NCBI GenBank assembly: GCA_944321765.1
Contig: CALUMQ010000019.1
Span: 1-64,000 of the forward strand
Direction of reading: 5' to 3'
Source: an uncultured Alistipes sp.
Lineage (GTDB): Bacteria; Bacteroidota; Bacteroidia; Bacteroidales; Rikenellaceae
Length of the DNA: 64,000 nucleotides
The position numbers were made by a program, and so were the translations under genes. Under the pieces are notes generated by a model, which worked only from the letters and a program-made list of their open reading frames with translations, had not been told where the DNA came from and searched no databases. Positions 34,036 through 42,950 of this stretch are shown here, piece by piece; the first letter of the stretch is position 1, and every line of letters starts with the position of its first letter.

Positions 34036-35487
34036 CTATTTGCCGGATCCATCCGTAGTTTTTGGAGCCGTTGCCTCCGGCAGCGCTTCGGACGGCTCCT
34101 CTCCGTCGCTGCCGGCCGCTTCGAGCGTGCGTGCGGCATGCTGACGCTTGGTCTGCAACCGGGCGGTCTTGCGCAGCCGCTCGCCGACGCGTATGATGTT
34201 GTCGTTTCCGGTGCAGAGCCGCTTGTGGGCATCTTCGTAGGCGTCGCGCGCCTTGTCGAGGGCCGCCCCGACCCCTTCGAGCGAGGCGGTGAAGGCCACC
34301 AGCTGCTCGTAGAGTTTCAATCCGCAGGCGGCGATCTCCTTGGTATTTTTGTCCTGGTCGTTGTATTTCCACAGATCGGCCACCAGCTTGAGCAGCGCAA
34401 AGAGGTTCGTGGGCGACGAAATGATCACCTTGCGGTCGTAGGCGTCGGCCCAGATGGAGGTATCGTTCTGCAGGGCGGCGAGGAAGGCCGGCTCGTTGGG
34501 GATGAACATGATGACGAAATCCGGGGAGTTCAACCTCCGTTGATACTCCTTGCGCCCGAGTTCCACGACATGCTGGCGGACAGAGGCGATGTGCGCCGCG
34601 AGGTACCGCTGGCGCTCCTCCTCGCTCTGGGCCGAGGTGTATCCGACGAAGGCCGTGAGCGAGACCTTCGAGTCGATGACGATGTCCTTCTTCTCGGGAA
34701 GATGCAGCACGACGTCGGGCCGCAGGTTGCGCCCCTCCTCATCCTTGATGTTGTACTGCGTTTCGTAGTGGATTCCCTTCGAGAGGGCCGAGTTGTCGAG
34801 AATCGTCTCGAGCAGCATCTCACCCCAGTCGCCCTGCACCTTCGAGTTGCCTTTCAGCGCGTCGGTGAGGTTGCGGGCATCGGCCGAGATGCTCTGGTTC
34901 AACTCCATGAGGTGCTTCAGCTCGGCCTTCAGCTCTCCGCGCTGTGAAGTCTGCGTGGTGTAGATCTCCTCGACACGTCGCCGGAAGTCGGTGATGTTGT
35001 CGCGAAAGGGTTTCAGCAGCAGATCGATCTGCTCGCGGCTGCTTTGGCGGAAGTGCTGCGACTGTTCGCCGAGGACCTCCGTTGCGAGGTTTCGGAACTG
35101 CTCGCGGAATACGCTTTCGCGCTGTTCGCGCTCCTGCCGTTCGGCTTCGCGCTCCTCGGCGTTTTTCTGACGCAGGGCGGCGATTTCGGTCTCGGAGGAG
35201 GCGCGCAGGGCCGCGAGTTCCGTTTCGATGCGGCTGCGCTGCTCGGAGAGTGTGCGGATCTGCTCCTCGGCCCGCAGACGCAGCTCCCGCTCGGCTGCGG
35301 CCGACTGCTCGGCTACGGCCGTACGGGTTTCCGCGGCTGCGAGACGCGCAGCCGTCTCGCGCTCATGCGCTTCGGTCTGGGCGACCGATGCCCGCAGCCG
35401 GCGGACTTCGCGCTGCCAGAGGAGTACGATCGACAACAGGATGACGACCATCAGCACGATCGTCACGATAAACGGAGTTGGAGTCAT
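34036..35487 (-). CDS. rmuC: DNA recombination protein RmuC
   Basis: A 483-residue RmuC family protein, proposed to limit inversions between short repeats. It has an N-terminal membrane helix (about 5-25), a long Glu/Arg-rich coiled coil (about 25-180), and the RmuC nuclease-like core with VQGDWGEMLLETIL, NLRPDVVLHLP, VIDSKVSLTAF, and ISSPTNLFALLKLVADLWKY. The ATG at 35487 puts the membrane helix first; the frame is open to 35619. A TATTTTTG box lies 21 bp upstream. Confidence 0.94.
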   Translation of the reverse strand: MTPTPFIVTIVLMVVILLSIVLLWQREVRRLRASVAQTEAHERETAARLAAAETRTAVAEQSAAAERELRLRAEEQIRTLSEQRSRIETELAALRASSETEIAALRQKNAEEREAERQEREQRESVFREQFRNLATEVLGEQSQHFRQSSREQIDLLLKPFRDNITDFRRRVEEIYTTQTSQRGELKAELKHLMELNQSISADARNLTDALKGNSKVQGDWGEMLLETILDNSALSKGIHYETQYNIKDEEGRNLRPDVVLHLPEKKDIVIDSKVSLTAFVGYTSAQSEEERQRYLAAHIASVRQHVVELGRKEYQRRLNSPDFVIMFIPNEPAFLAALQNDTSIWADAYDRKVIISSPTNLFALLKLVADLWKYNDQDKNTKEIAACGLKLYEQLVAFTASLEGVGAALDKARDAYEDAHKRLCTGNDNIIRVGERLRKTARLQTKRQHAARTLEAAGSDGEEPSEALPEATAPKTTDGSGK

Positions 35488-35508
35488 GGAAAGGTTCGTT
35501 GTTTGGCA

Positions 35509-35516
35509 CAAAAATA
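35509..35516 (-). promoter_or_regulatory. Candidate -7 box of rmuC
   Basis: Minus-strand TATTTTTG matches TAnnTTTG and ends 21 bp before the chosen ATG, which supports the shorter start over 35619. Confidence 0.45.
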
Positions 35517-35634
35517 CGAATTTTCCGGGACAAAAATTGCCGAAAATTGCCGTTCGTTTTCTGTTCCGTTCTTCGGAGAGGATTGTTTTCGTGAAATTGT
35601 TTGCCTCGAAGTGATGCAATCAGACAAAAATTTA

Positions 35635-35642
35635 TACCTTTG
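35635..35642 (+). promoter_or_regulatory. Candidate -7 box of the DUF4836 gene
   Basis: TACCTTTG matches TAnnTTTG and is 32 bp ahead of the start codon. Confidence 0.5.
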
Positions 35643-35674
35643 TTTCCAGTAGTAAACCCTTAAATTCTTGCCTT

Positions 35675-37255
35675 ATGAAACATCAGTTCCGTTCGTGGAT
35701 GCTGGCCTGCTGTGCCGCAGCAGCGATGTTGTTCACCTCGTGCGGTGGCAATTCCGACTATCGGGATGTGCTTCCGGCCGATTCATACTTTGTCATGTCG
35801 GTGGATCCGGCGTCGCTCTACGAAAAGAGCGGAGCGGGTGATATTACGCAGCATCCGCTGTACGTCCGTCTGTCGTCCGAGCTGGAGAAGACGGAGGTTC
35901 TCTCTGCCGAGGAGAAGGAGTACCTGCTGACGCTGTTGAAATCCCCCGCGGAGTCGGGCCTCGATCCGCAGAAGGATGTTTACCTGTTTGTCTCGATGAC
36001 GGCTCCGGCCGACGGATCGGCCATGATGCCCATCTCGCAAAAGCTCGGTCTGTTGCTGCCTCTGGGCGACCGTGCGAAGTTCGATGCGCTGATCGGCCGC
36101 ATCTGCCAGAAGAGCGGACTCTCCACTGAAACTTCAGGCGGAGTGACCTGTGTGCCTGTCGGGGAGTCGGATCCCTACAGCGGAGTCTGCGCTTACGACG
36201 ATCGCGCGGCGCTGCTCTATTTTGCCACGGGAGATCTTGCATCGGCCCAGGCCGATGCCGAGGCGCTCTTTGCCCAGAAGCGCAGCGAGAGCCTGATGGG
36301 GAATGCCGAGATTGCCGCCTCGCTCTCGACGTCGAACGATGTCAACATGGTTGTCTCGTATGCCGGACTTACGTCGCTGATGAACAGCAACCCGATGCTC
36401 TCGTCGATGCCGATGATGGAGGCGCTGAAGGCATTGACCGCCGTCGGTTCGATGAACTTCGAAAAGGGAGAGGTTGTCAGCGAATTCTCGGTTGTTTATC
36501 CCGATGATGAGAGCCGGCGCAAGGTCGAGGAGATTTACAGCTACATCAGCCCCATGTCGGGGGATCTGCTGCGCTTTGTGACCGATGCTCCGATCGGCGT
36601 GATGGGCTTTGGCCTCGACGGATCAAAACTTCTGGACCTTGTTGCCTCGATGCCGGGCGGTGCGATGATGACCTCGAATCCGCAGGTGGCTCAGGTCATG
36701 AAGGCTTTTGCCGGCGACATGCTCGTCGAGTTCCAGGGCATGACGTCCGATGGACGTTATCCGGTCGGTACGCTGCTGTCGCAGATCAACGATCCTTCGG
36801 CGCTTGACGTTGTTGTGGCAAATCTCGCCGGCATACCGGTGCAGAAGACGGGCGAAGGAGCCTATACGCTGAATCTGGGAGATGTGACGTTGTGGTTCGG
36901 AGTCAAGGAGAATGTTCTCTACGTGACGAACAGCGTCGCTTCGAAGGGGGCTATCGACGGCTCGCCGCTCGAACTGAACAAGGCCGTGGCAGCGCTCTTC
37001 GACGGACAGACGGCGGGATTCTACCTCCGGTTTGCGGGTGTGAACGACCTGCTGCTGCGCTTTGGCGGCACGGGGCCCGATGTGGAGGCTGCACGGTCGC
37101 TGCTGTCGATCTTCGACGTTCTGGAGGTGAGCAGCACGATGGAGAAGGGCCGGATGGTTGTCCGCATGACCGACCGGGATCAGAACGCCTTCAAGAGCAT
37201 TTGCGACGCAATCGGCGCACTGATAACCCGTTACCTTCCCGAAGAGGGGATGTAA
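35675..37255 (+). CDS. DUF4836-family lipoprotein
   Basis: A 526-residue lipoprotein (lipobox FTSC, cysteine 23). The mature part begins YRDVLPADSYFVMSVDPASL, the pattern of DUF4836 proteins of gut Bacteroidota, whose role is unknown. The remainder is a repeating alpha/beta arrangement with no catalytic signature. It has its own promoter, and a GC-rich hairpin (37273-37309) without a T run separates it from the ABC genes. Confidence 0.8.
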   Translation: MKHQFRSWMLACCAAAAMLFTSCGGNSDYRDVLPADSYFVMSVDPASLYEKSGAGDITQHPLYVRLSSELEKTEVLSAEEKEYLLTLLKSPAESGLDPQKDVYLFVSMTAPADGSAMMPISQKLGLLLPLGDRAKFDALIGRICQKSGLSTETSGGVTCVPVGESDPYSGVCAYDDRAALLYFATGDLASAQADAEALFAQKRSESLMGNAEIAASLSTSNDVNMVVSYAGLTSLMNSNPMLSSMPMMEALKALTAVGSMNFEKGEVVSEFSVVYPDDESRRKVEEIYSYISPMSGDLLRFVTDAPIGVMGFGLDGSKLLDLVASMPGGAMMTSNPQVAQVMKAFAGDMLVEFQGMTSDGRYPVGTLLSQINDPSALDVVVANLAGIPVQKTGEGAYTLNLGDVTLWFGVKENVLYVTNSVASKGAIDGSPLELNKAVAALFDGQTAGFYLRFAGVNDLLLRFGGTGPDVEAARSLLSIFDVLEVSSTMEKGRMVVRMTDRDQNAFKSICDAIGALITRYLPEEGM

Positions 37256-37335
37256 TTTTGACAAACGAGATGCGAGAGCGGCCCTTCCCGGTGGGAGCGG
37301 CCGCTCTCGTGAATGATAGAACCTTACGAATACAC

Positions 37336-37983
37336 ATGGAGACCATTACGTTGCAGGAGGTGGTGCCTTCGGTTTTTGCGGGACGTCCGGATGCTGCCGC
37401 CTCCCAGGTGTGGCGCCGGGAGGTGACGCTGCACCGGGGCGAATATTGCCTCTTCGAGGCGGCCTCGGGAGCCGGGAAATCGTCGCTCTGCGCCTTTCTC
37501 TACGGCATGCGCGGCGATTATGAGGGACGGATTCTTTTCGACGGCACCGATATTCGGACCTTGGCCGCTTCGGCGTGGGACGGATTGCGGCGCCGGTCGT
37601 TGAGCTTTCTGTTTCAGGACCTGCGGCTCTTCGGCGAACTGACCGTTGCGGAGAACCTTGCGCTGAAGAACGATCTGACGGACTACCGCCGCGCGGAGGA
37701 GCTCGACAGCCTGCTCGCCGAAGCGGGTATCGCCGACAAGCGCGATACGCCGGTGGCGCAGCTTTCGATCGGACAGCAGCAGCGTGTGGCCTTCGTGCGA
37801 AGTCTCTGCCAGCCGTTCGACTTCATCCTGCTCGATGAACCGGTCAGCCACCTCGACGCAGCCAACGGAGAGGTGCTCTCGCGCATGCTCCTTGCCGAGG
37901 CGCAGCGCCAGGGAGCCGGCATTCTGGTCACATCGGTCGGCAACCGCCTGCCGTTGTCGTACCATAAAGTCTACACGCTATGA
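37336..37983 (+). CDS. ABC transporter ATP-binding protein (LolD/MacB type)
   Basis: A 215-residue ATPase with Walker A ASGAGKSS, Q-loop LFQDLRLF, signature LSIGQQQR and Walker B FILLDEP. The H-loop position is degenerate (TSVGNRLP), where most ABC ATPases carry a histidine. The ATG at 37336 gives the minimal family length; the frame is open far upstream but that part overlaps the previous gene. It overlaps the permease gene by 4 bp (ATGA), so the two are coupled. Substrate unknown; possibly lipoprotein export or mechanotransmission. Confidence 0.88.
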   Translation: METITLQEVVPSVFAGRPDAAASQVWRREVTLHRGEYCLFEAASGAGKSSLCAFLYGMRGDYEGRILFDGTDIRTLAASAWDGLRRRSLSFLFQDLRLFGELTVAENLALKNDLTDYRRAEELDSLLAEAGIADKRDTPVAQLSIGQQQRVAFVRSLCQPFDFILLDEPVSHLDAANGEVLSRMLLAEAQRQGAGILVTSVGNRLPLSYHKVYTL

Positions 37984-39185
37984 AGCTGCTCTGGAAACTT
38001 CTCCGCTGCCACCTGAGCGTGGCCCAGGTCGTCGGGTTCGCCCTGGCCGGGATGGTCGGCATGGCGATCCTGCTCACCTCCCTGCAGGCTTACCGTGACA
38101 TTCGGCCGGTTTTCACCCAGCCCGACTCCATTCTTCGGGGCGACTTCCTCGTTCTTTCGAAACGTGTCAGCGCATTGCAGGCGCTCGGCGTGGGATCGAC
38201 GGACTTCACGCCGTCCGAGCTCGATGAGCTGGCCGACCAACCGTTCGTCGCGGCCGTGGGTCCCTTCACGGCCGCCGACTACCGCATTTCGGGCAGCGTC
38301 GGAGTGGGGGGCATGCGCTTCTCGACGTACCTCTTCTTCGAGTCGGTTCCCGACCGTTTTCTCGACGTGGCGCCCGAGGCGTGGCACTACGAACCCGGCT
38401 CGAAGGAGGTTCCGATCATCATTCCGCGCAACTACGTGAACCTCTATAACTACGGCTTTGCCCGCTCGCAGGGGCTTCCGCAACTCTCCGAGGGAATCTT
38501 CCAGCGCGTGGGCATCGACCTCGAACTCTCGGGCAACGGACGTCACGAGACCTTCCGGGGCCGGATCGTCGGACTGTCGAACCGGCTCAATACGATCCTG
38601 GTCCCCGAGACGTTCATCCGCTGGTCGAACGAACGCTTCGGCCGGGGAGCCGACGTGCGGAATCCTTCGCGGGTGATCGTCGAGACGTCGCGGCCGGTCG
38701 ACGAGGAGGTGACCTCCTATCTTTCGCAACGGGGTTATGAAACCGAGGGCGATGTGCGTGATGACGGCCAGGCAACGCGCATGCTGCAGCTGGTGGCGGG
38801 CGGCACGGCCGGCATCGGACTGTTGTTCAGCGTGCTGGCGGTCTACATCCTGATGCTGAGCCTCTTCCTTATGTTGCAGAAGAGCAGCGACAAACTGCGG
38901 GACCTGCTGCTGCTGGGCTATGCCCCGCGGCAGGTGGCCCGTCCCTATGTGCGGTTGGCCGTCGGGATGAACATCGCGGTGACACTCTTCGCCCTGGCGG
39001 CCGTATGGGGCCTGCGCACGGTCTACCTGCCGCTTGTGGCGCCGTTGCAGGAGAACTATGCGCCGTCCGGTATGGGCGTGACGGTGCTGTGCGGCGTGGC
39101 CCTGTGCGGCGTGATGTCGCTGCTCGACGCCGCTGCCGTGCGTCGGCGCATCGCCCGCCTGCGTCCGGGAGTCTTCGGAAAGTAA
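37980..39185 (+). CDS. FtsX/MacB-like ABC transporter permease
   Basis: A 401-residue permease with one N-terminal helix (about 17-37), a large periplasmic domain (about 38-255) and three C-terminal helices (about 268-385), the FtsX/MacB plan. The coupling-helix region KSSDKLRDLLLLGYAPRQVARPY fits. It pairs with the upstream ATPase. Only one permease is present, so the transporter would be a homodimer. Confidence 0.87.
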   Translation: MKLLWKLLRCHLSVAQVVGFALAGMVGMAILLTSLQAYRDIRPVFTQPDSILRGDFLVLSKRVSALQALGVGSTDFTPSELDELADQPFVAAVGPFTAADYRISGSVGVGGMRFSTYLFFESVPDRFLDVAPEAWHYEPGSKEVPIIIPRNYVNLYNYGFARSQGLPQLSEGIFQRVGIDLELSGNGRHETFRGRIVGLSNRLNTILVPETFIRWSNERFGRGADVRNPSRVIVETSRPVDEEVTSYLSQRGYETEGDVRDDGQATRMLQLVAGGTAGIGLLFSVLAVYILMLSLFLMLQKSSDKLRDLLLLGYAPRQVARPYVRLAVGMNIAVTLFALAAVWGLRTVYLPLVAPLQENYAPSGMGVTVLCGVALCGVMSLLDAAAVRRRIARLRPGVFGK

Positions 39186-39224
39186 TCCTTGGGGAAATCG
39201 CCTGCGAAAAGTCCGGTATGAAGG

Positions 39225-39254
39225 TTGCGCATGCATGAAAAAGTCCTATCTTTG
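39225..39254 (+). promoter_or_regulatory. Promoter of rpe (TTG-N19-TATCTTTG)
   Basis: TTG at 39225-39227 and TATCTTTG at 39247-39254 are separated by exactly 19 bp, a full match to the Bacteroidota vegetative promoter. The leader to the ATG at 39294 is about 35 nt. Confidence 0.75.
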
Positions 39255-39293
39255 CAGAGCGAGAAGAAATTTACCGATTTCACAGTGACCGCC

Positions 39294-39944
39294 ATGAACA
39301 GAATCATAGCTCCTTCGATGCTCTCGGCCGACTTCGGCCATCTGGAGCGCGACACCCGGATGATCGACGCCAGCGCCGCCCAATGGGTCCACATCGACGT
39401 GATGGACGGAGTCTTCGTCCCCAACATCTCGTTCGGATTCCCGGTGATGAAGCCGATCCGCCGCGCGACGTCGAAACTCCTCGACGTGCATCTGATGATC
39501 GTCGATCCGGAGCGTTACGTCGAGCGTTTCGTCGAGGAGGGCGCCGATCTGGTGACCTTCCACCAGGAGGCCACGTCCGATCCCATGGGCTGCATCGAGC
39601 GCATCCGCAAGGCCGGCGCACGCGTCGGCATCTCGATCAAGCCCGCCACCGGAGTCGAGACGCTGTGCGACCTGCTTCCGTATGTCGACCTCGTGCTGGT
39701 GATGAGCGTCGAGCCGGGCTTCGGCGGACAGTCGTTCATCGAGGGATCGCTGGCTAAGATCTCACAACTGCGCAAGATGATCCGCGAACAGGGTCTTGAT
39801 ACGATCATCGAGGTCGACGGCGGCATCTCGGCGCGCAATGCCCGGGCGGTTTACGACGCCGGGGCCGATGCACTGGTCGCCGGGAGTGCGGTCTTCAAGG
39901 CGGAGGATCCCGCGGCGGAGATCGTGCGGATCCTGGAGGCGTAA
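39294..39944 (+). CDS. rpe: Ribulose-phosphate 3-epimerase
   Basis: Interconverts ribulose 5-phosphate and xylulose 5-phosphate in the pentose phosphate pathway. The 216-residue TIM barrel has the metal site HIDVMDG (33-39), LDVHLMI, the catalytic-loop MSVEPGFGGQ and EVDGGIS, and the phosphate-binding GSAVF. Start at ATG 39294 matches the family (NRIIAPSMLSADF). It is followed by a terminator at 39982. Confidence 0.97.
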   Translation: MNRIIAPSMLSADFGHLERDTRMIDASAAQWVHIDVMDGVFVPNISFGFPVMKPIRRATSKLLDVHLMIVDPERYVERFVEEGADLVTFHQEATSDPMGCIERIRKAGARVGISIKPATGVETLCDLLPYVDLVLVMSVEPGFGGQSFIEGSLAKISQLRKMIREQGLDTIIEVDGGISARNARAVYDAGADALVAGSAVFKAEDPAAEIVRILEA

Positions 39945-39981
39945 GCCCTTTTTTGCCACCTTTTTCGACTGTATCGTGCAG

Positions 39982-40010
39982 GCGCTCCGGATTACCCGGA
40001 GCGCTTTTTT
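39982..40010 (+). terminator. Terminator of rpe
   Basis: A 9-bp stem (39982-39990 with 39996-40004), loop ATTAC, leads into TTTTTT at 40005-40010, 37 bp after the rpe stop. Confidence 0.88.
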
Positions 40011-40085
40011 GTCCTCCGGCGTTGAAATGTTTCGGAAAATGGCGCCTGCGCGAAGCCCGCTTGCGGAATTTCACGCAGAAATCGC

Positions 40086-40093
40086 TACCTTTG
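40086..40093 (+). promoter_or_regulatory. Candidate -7 box of the ABC-F gene
   Basis: TACCTTTG matches TAnnTTTG; a TTG lies 22 bp upstream (40061), slightly long. The leader to the ATG at 40157 is about 57 nt. Confidence 0.45.
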
Positions 40094-40156
40094 CGGAGAC
40101 TTTCGGCAAGTTTCACCGGATGAAGCACGGCTGGAGTCGCAGAGCAACGAACGACT

Positions 40157-42118
40157 ATGATATCACTCGATAACCTTACGGTAAGTTACGGGGGCTGGAC
40201 CCTCTTCGACAATATTTCGTTTCTGATCAACCCCAAGGACCGCATCGGTCTGGTGGGGAAGAACGGCGCGGGCAAGACGACGCTGCTGCGGCTGATCACC
40301 GGCGAGCAGCAGCCCACTTCGGGCGCGGTGACGATCAACGGCGAATGCACGATCGGCTACCTGCCGCAGACGATGCGCGTGGCCGACACGACGACGCTCG
40401 TGGAGGAGACGGCCAAGGCTTTCGACGAGGTGCTGCGCCTCGAGGCCGAGATCAACCGGCTGACGCGCGAGATTGCCGAGCGCACGGACTACGAGTCGGC
40501 GGAGTACGAGCAGCTTCTGCACCGTCTCAACGACGCCCAGGACCGTTACCACATCCTCGGCGGCGAGACGCGTGATGCCGACATCGAGAAGACGCTTCTG
40601 GGCCTGGGCTTCAAGCGGGAGGATTTCGGCCGCGCGACGAGCGAGTTCTCGGGCGGCTGGCGCATGCGTATCGAGCTTGCGAAGCTGCTTCTGCGGCGTC
40701 CGTCGATCTTTCTGCTGGACGAGCCGACGAACCACCTCGACATCGAGTCGATCCAGTGGCTGGAGGAGTACCTGAAGAACTACAACGGCGCGGTGCTGCT
40801 GATCTCCCACGACCGGGCGTTTCTGGACAACGTGACGACACGGACGATCGAACTCTCGCTGGGCCATATCACCGACTACAAGGTCCCCTATTCGAAATAC
40901 GTCGTGCTGCGGGCCGAACGCCGCGCGCAGCAGCTGGCGGCCTACGAAAACCAGCAGCGGATGATCGAGAAAACGGAGGAGTTCATCGAGAAATTCCGCT
41001 ACAAGCCCACGAAATCGAATCAGGTGCAGTCACGCATCAAGCAGCTGGAGCGTCTGGAGCGTCTGGAGGTCGAGGAGGAGGATCTCGCGACGCTGAACAT
41101 CAAGTTCCCGCCGGCGCCGCGCTCGGGACAGATCGTAGCCGAGATTCACGATGCGGGGATGTCGTTCGGCTCGAAGCACGTCTTCAGCGGGGCGAACTTC
41201 ACCATCGAGAAGGGCGACCGCATCGCCTTCGTCGGACGCAACGGCGAGGGCAAGACGACCATGGCGCGGATGCTCATCGGGCAGCTGACGCCCACCGAGG
41301 GCTCGATCCGTCTCGGAGCGAACGTCAACATCGGCTACTATGCGCAGAACCAGGACGACCTGATGGACGGCGAATTCACGGTCTACGATACGCTGGACCG
41401 CGTGGCCGTGGGCGACATCCGCACGCGGCTGCGCGATATCCTCGGGGCGTTCCTCTTCCGCGGCGAAGATATCGACAAGAAGGTCAAGGTTCTCTCGGGC
41501 GGTGAGCGGGCGCGCCTGGCCATGGCACGCATGATGCTCGAACCGCGCAACCTGCTGGTTCTGGACGAGCCGACGAACCACATGGACATGCGTTCGAAGG
41601 ATATCCTCAAGAATGCCATTCTGAAGTATGACGGCACGGTGGTCGTTGTTTCGCACGACCGGGAATTCCTCGACGGCATGGTCGAGAAGGTTTACGAATT
41701 CCGCGACGGGGGCGTGAAGGAGTACCTCGGGGGGATCTACTATTTTCTGGAGAAGCGCAAGCTGGAGTCGCTGCAGGAGGTCGAGCGGCGCGATACGCCG
41801 GCGCGTTCCGCGACAAAGAGTGCCAAGCCCGAGGATCCGAAGCCTGCGACCTCGGGACGCCTGAGCTACGAGCAGAAGAAGGAGCAGGAGAAGCAGCTTC
41901 GCAAGCTTCGCAAGGCCGTTGAGACGGTTGAGACGGAGCTTGGCGAGGTGGAGAAACAGATTGCGGAGTACGATACGAAGTTTGCGACGGCTACCGACTA
42001 CAACGAGGCCGACTACAAGGTCTATAACGATCTGAAGGCACGCTACGACCACCTGATGCACGAGTGGGAGAAGGCGTCCTACGAACTGGAACTCACCGAA
42101 GAGCAATACAATGGATAA
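40157..42118 (+). CDS. ABC-F family ATPase (ribosome-associated)
   Basis: A 653-residue soluble protein with two ABC domains and no membrane segment. Walker A motifs are GKNGAGKTT (34-42) and GRNGEGKTT. Signatures are EFSGGWRMR and VLSGGERAR. The inter-domain P-site linker is the charged FIEKFRYKPTKSNQVQSR region, and a C-terminal coiled coil (EKQLRKLRKAVETVETEL) follows. ABC-F proteins act on the ribosome E-site rather than in transport. It overlaps the rlmB start by 8 bp. Confidence 0.94.
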   Translation: MISLDNLTVSYGGWTLFDNISFLINPKDRIGLVGKNGAGKTTLLRLITGEQQPTSGAVTINGECTIGYLPQTMRVADTTTLVEETAKAFDEVLRLEAEINRLTREIAERTDYESAEYEQLLHRLNDAQDRYHILGGETRDADIEKTLLGLGFKREDFGRATSEFSGGWRMRIELAKLLLRRPSIFLLDEPTNHLDIESIQWLEEYLKNYNGAVLLISHDRAFLDNVTTRTIELSLGHITDYKVPYSKYVVLRAERRAQQLAAYENQQRMIEKTEEFIEKFRYKPTKSNQVQSRIKQLERLERLEVEEEDLATLNIKFPPAPRSGQIVAEIHDAGMSFGSKHVFSGANFTIEKGDRIAFVGRNGEGKTTMARMLIGQLTPTEGSIRLGANVNIGYYAQNQDDLMDGEFTVYDTLDRVAVGDIRTRLRDILGAFLFRGEDIDKKVKVLSGGERARLAMARMMLEPRNLLVLDEPTNHMDMRSKDILKNAILKYDGTVVVVSHDREFLDGMVEKVYEFRDGGVKEYLGGIYYFLEKRKLESLQEVERRDTPARSATKSAKPEDPKPATSGRLSYEQKKEQEKQLRKLRKAVETVETELGEVEKQIAEYDTKFATATDYNEADYKVYNDLKARYDHLMHEWEKASYELELTEEQYNG

Positions 42119-42845
42119 CAGTCTGATATTCGGGATACGTCCCGTTGCCGAAGCCATCGAGTCGGGCCGGCAGATAGAGAAACTCTACATCCGCAAGGGA
42201 GCCGAAGGGCCGCTGATGCAGGAGTTCAAGGATCTCTGCGTGCGTCACCGCATCCGCTGGCAGGAGGTTCCCGTCGAGAAGCTGAACCGCCTCACGCGCG
42301 GCAACCACCAGGGAGTCGTGGCGCAGACGGCGGCCATCGAATACGTCGAGCTGACCGACATCCTGGAGCGTGTTCCCGAAGACGAGACGCCGCTGGTGGT
42401 TGTCTTCGACGGCGTGACCGACGTGCGCAACTTCGGGGCCATCGCGCGTTCGGCCGAGTGCGCCGGGGCGCACGGACTCATCACGCCGCTGAAGAACTCC
42501 GCACCGGTCAATGCCGAGGCGATCCGTTCGTCGGCCGGGGCGCTGACGACCATCCCCGTGTGCCGCGTGGGGTCGATCCGCAACACGCTCAAACAGCTGC
42601 AGACGGAGGGCTTCCAGGTGGTTGCCGCCACCGAAAAGAGCCGCAAGCTGCTCTATGACGCCGACTTCCGCCGCCCGACGGTGCTGGTGATGGGCTCCGA
42701 GGAGACGGGCATCTCGAAGGAGGTTCTGAAGCTCTGTGACGAACAGCTGGCCATCCCGATGATCGGCCACATCGAGTCGCTGAACGTCTCGGCAGCCGCT
42801 GCCGTGATGCTCTTCGAGGTCGTGCGCCAGCGCATCGGCGATTGA
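42111..42845 (+). CDS. rlmB: 23S rRNA (guanosine-2'-O)-methyltransferase, RlmB/TrmH family
   Basis: A 244-residue SPOUT methyltransferase with an N-terminal L30e-like substrate-binding part (IFGIRPVAEAIESG, NHQGVVA) and the C-terminal trefoil knot: NFGAIARSAECAGAHG, VMGSEETGIS, IPMIGHIESLNVSAAAAVMLFE. This is the RlmB pattern, which methylates G2251 of 23S rRNA, although other TrmH-type targets cannot be excluded. It overlaps the ABC-F gene by 8 bp; both act on the ribosome. Confidence 0.93.
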   Translation: MDNSLIFGIRPVAEAIESGRQIEKLYIRKGAEGPLMQEFKDLCVRHRIRWQEVPVEKLNRLTRGNHQGVVAQTAAIEYVELTDILERVPEDETPLVVVFDGVTDVRNFGAIARSAECAGAHGLITPLKNSAPVNAEAIRSSAGALTTIPVCRVGSIRNTLKQLQTEGFQVVAATEKSRKLLYDADFRRPTVLVMGSEETGISKEVLKLCDEQLAIPMIGHIESLNVSAAAAVMLFEVVRQRIGD

Positions 42846-42950
42846 TCCGGAAGCCCGGACGGCAGGGGAGGAAGGTTTCCCGCGAATCCTTTTCCGCCCG
42901 CCGGCTTTTACATACATTGCATTTCTCGAACATTCCAAATCTCAGAAGCC

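Noticed and set aside
37273..37309. Hairpin as terminator of the DUF4836 gene
   Set aside because: An 11-bp stem is present but no T run follows on the plus strand; it could equally be an attenuator or mRNA processing structure, so it is not listed as a terminator.
36892..37335. N-terminal extension of the ABC ATPase frame
   Set aside because: It overlaps the DUF4836 gene out of frame and would add 148 residues without similarity; ATG 37336 gives the family length.
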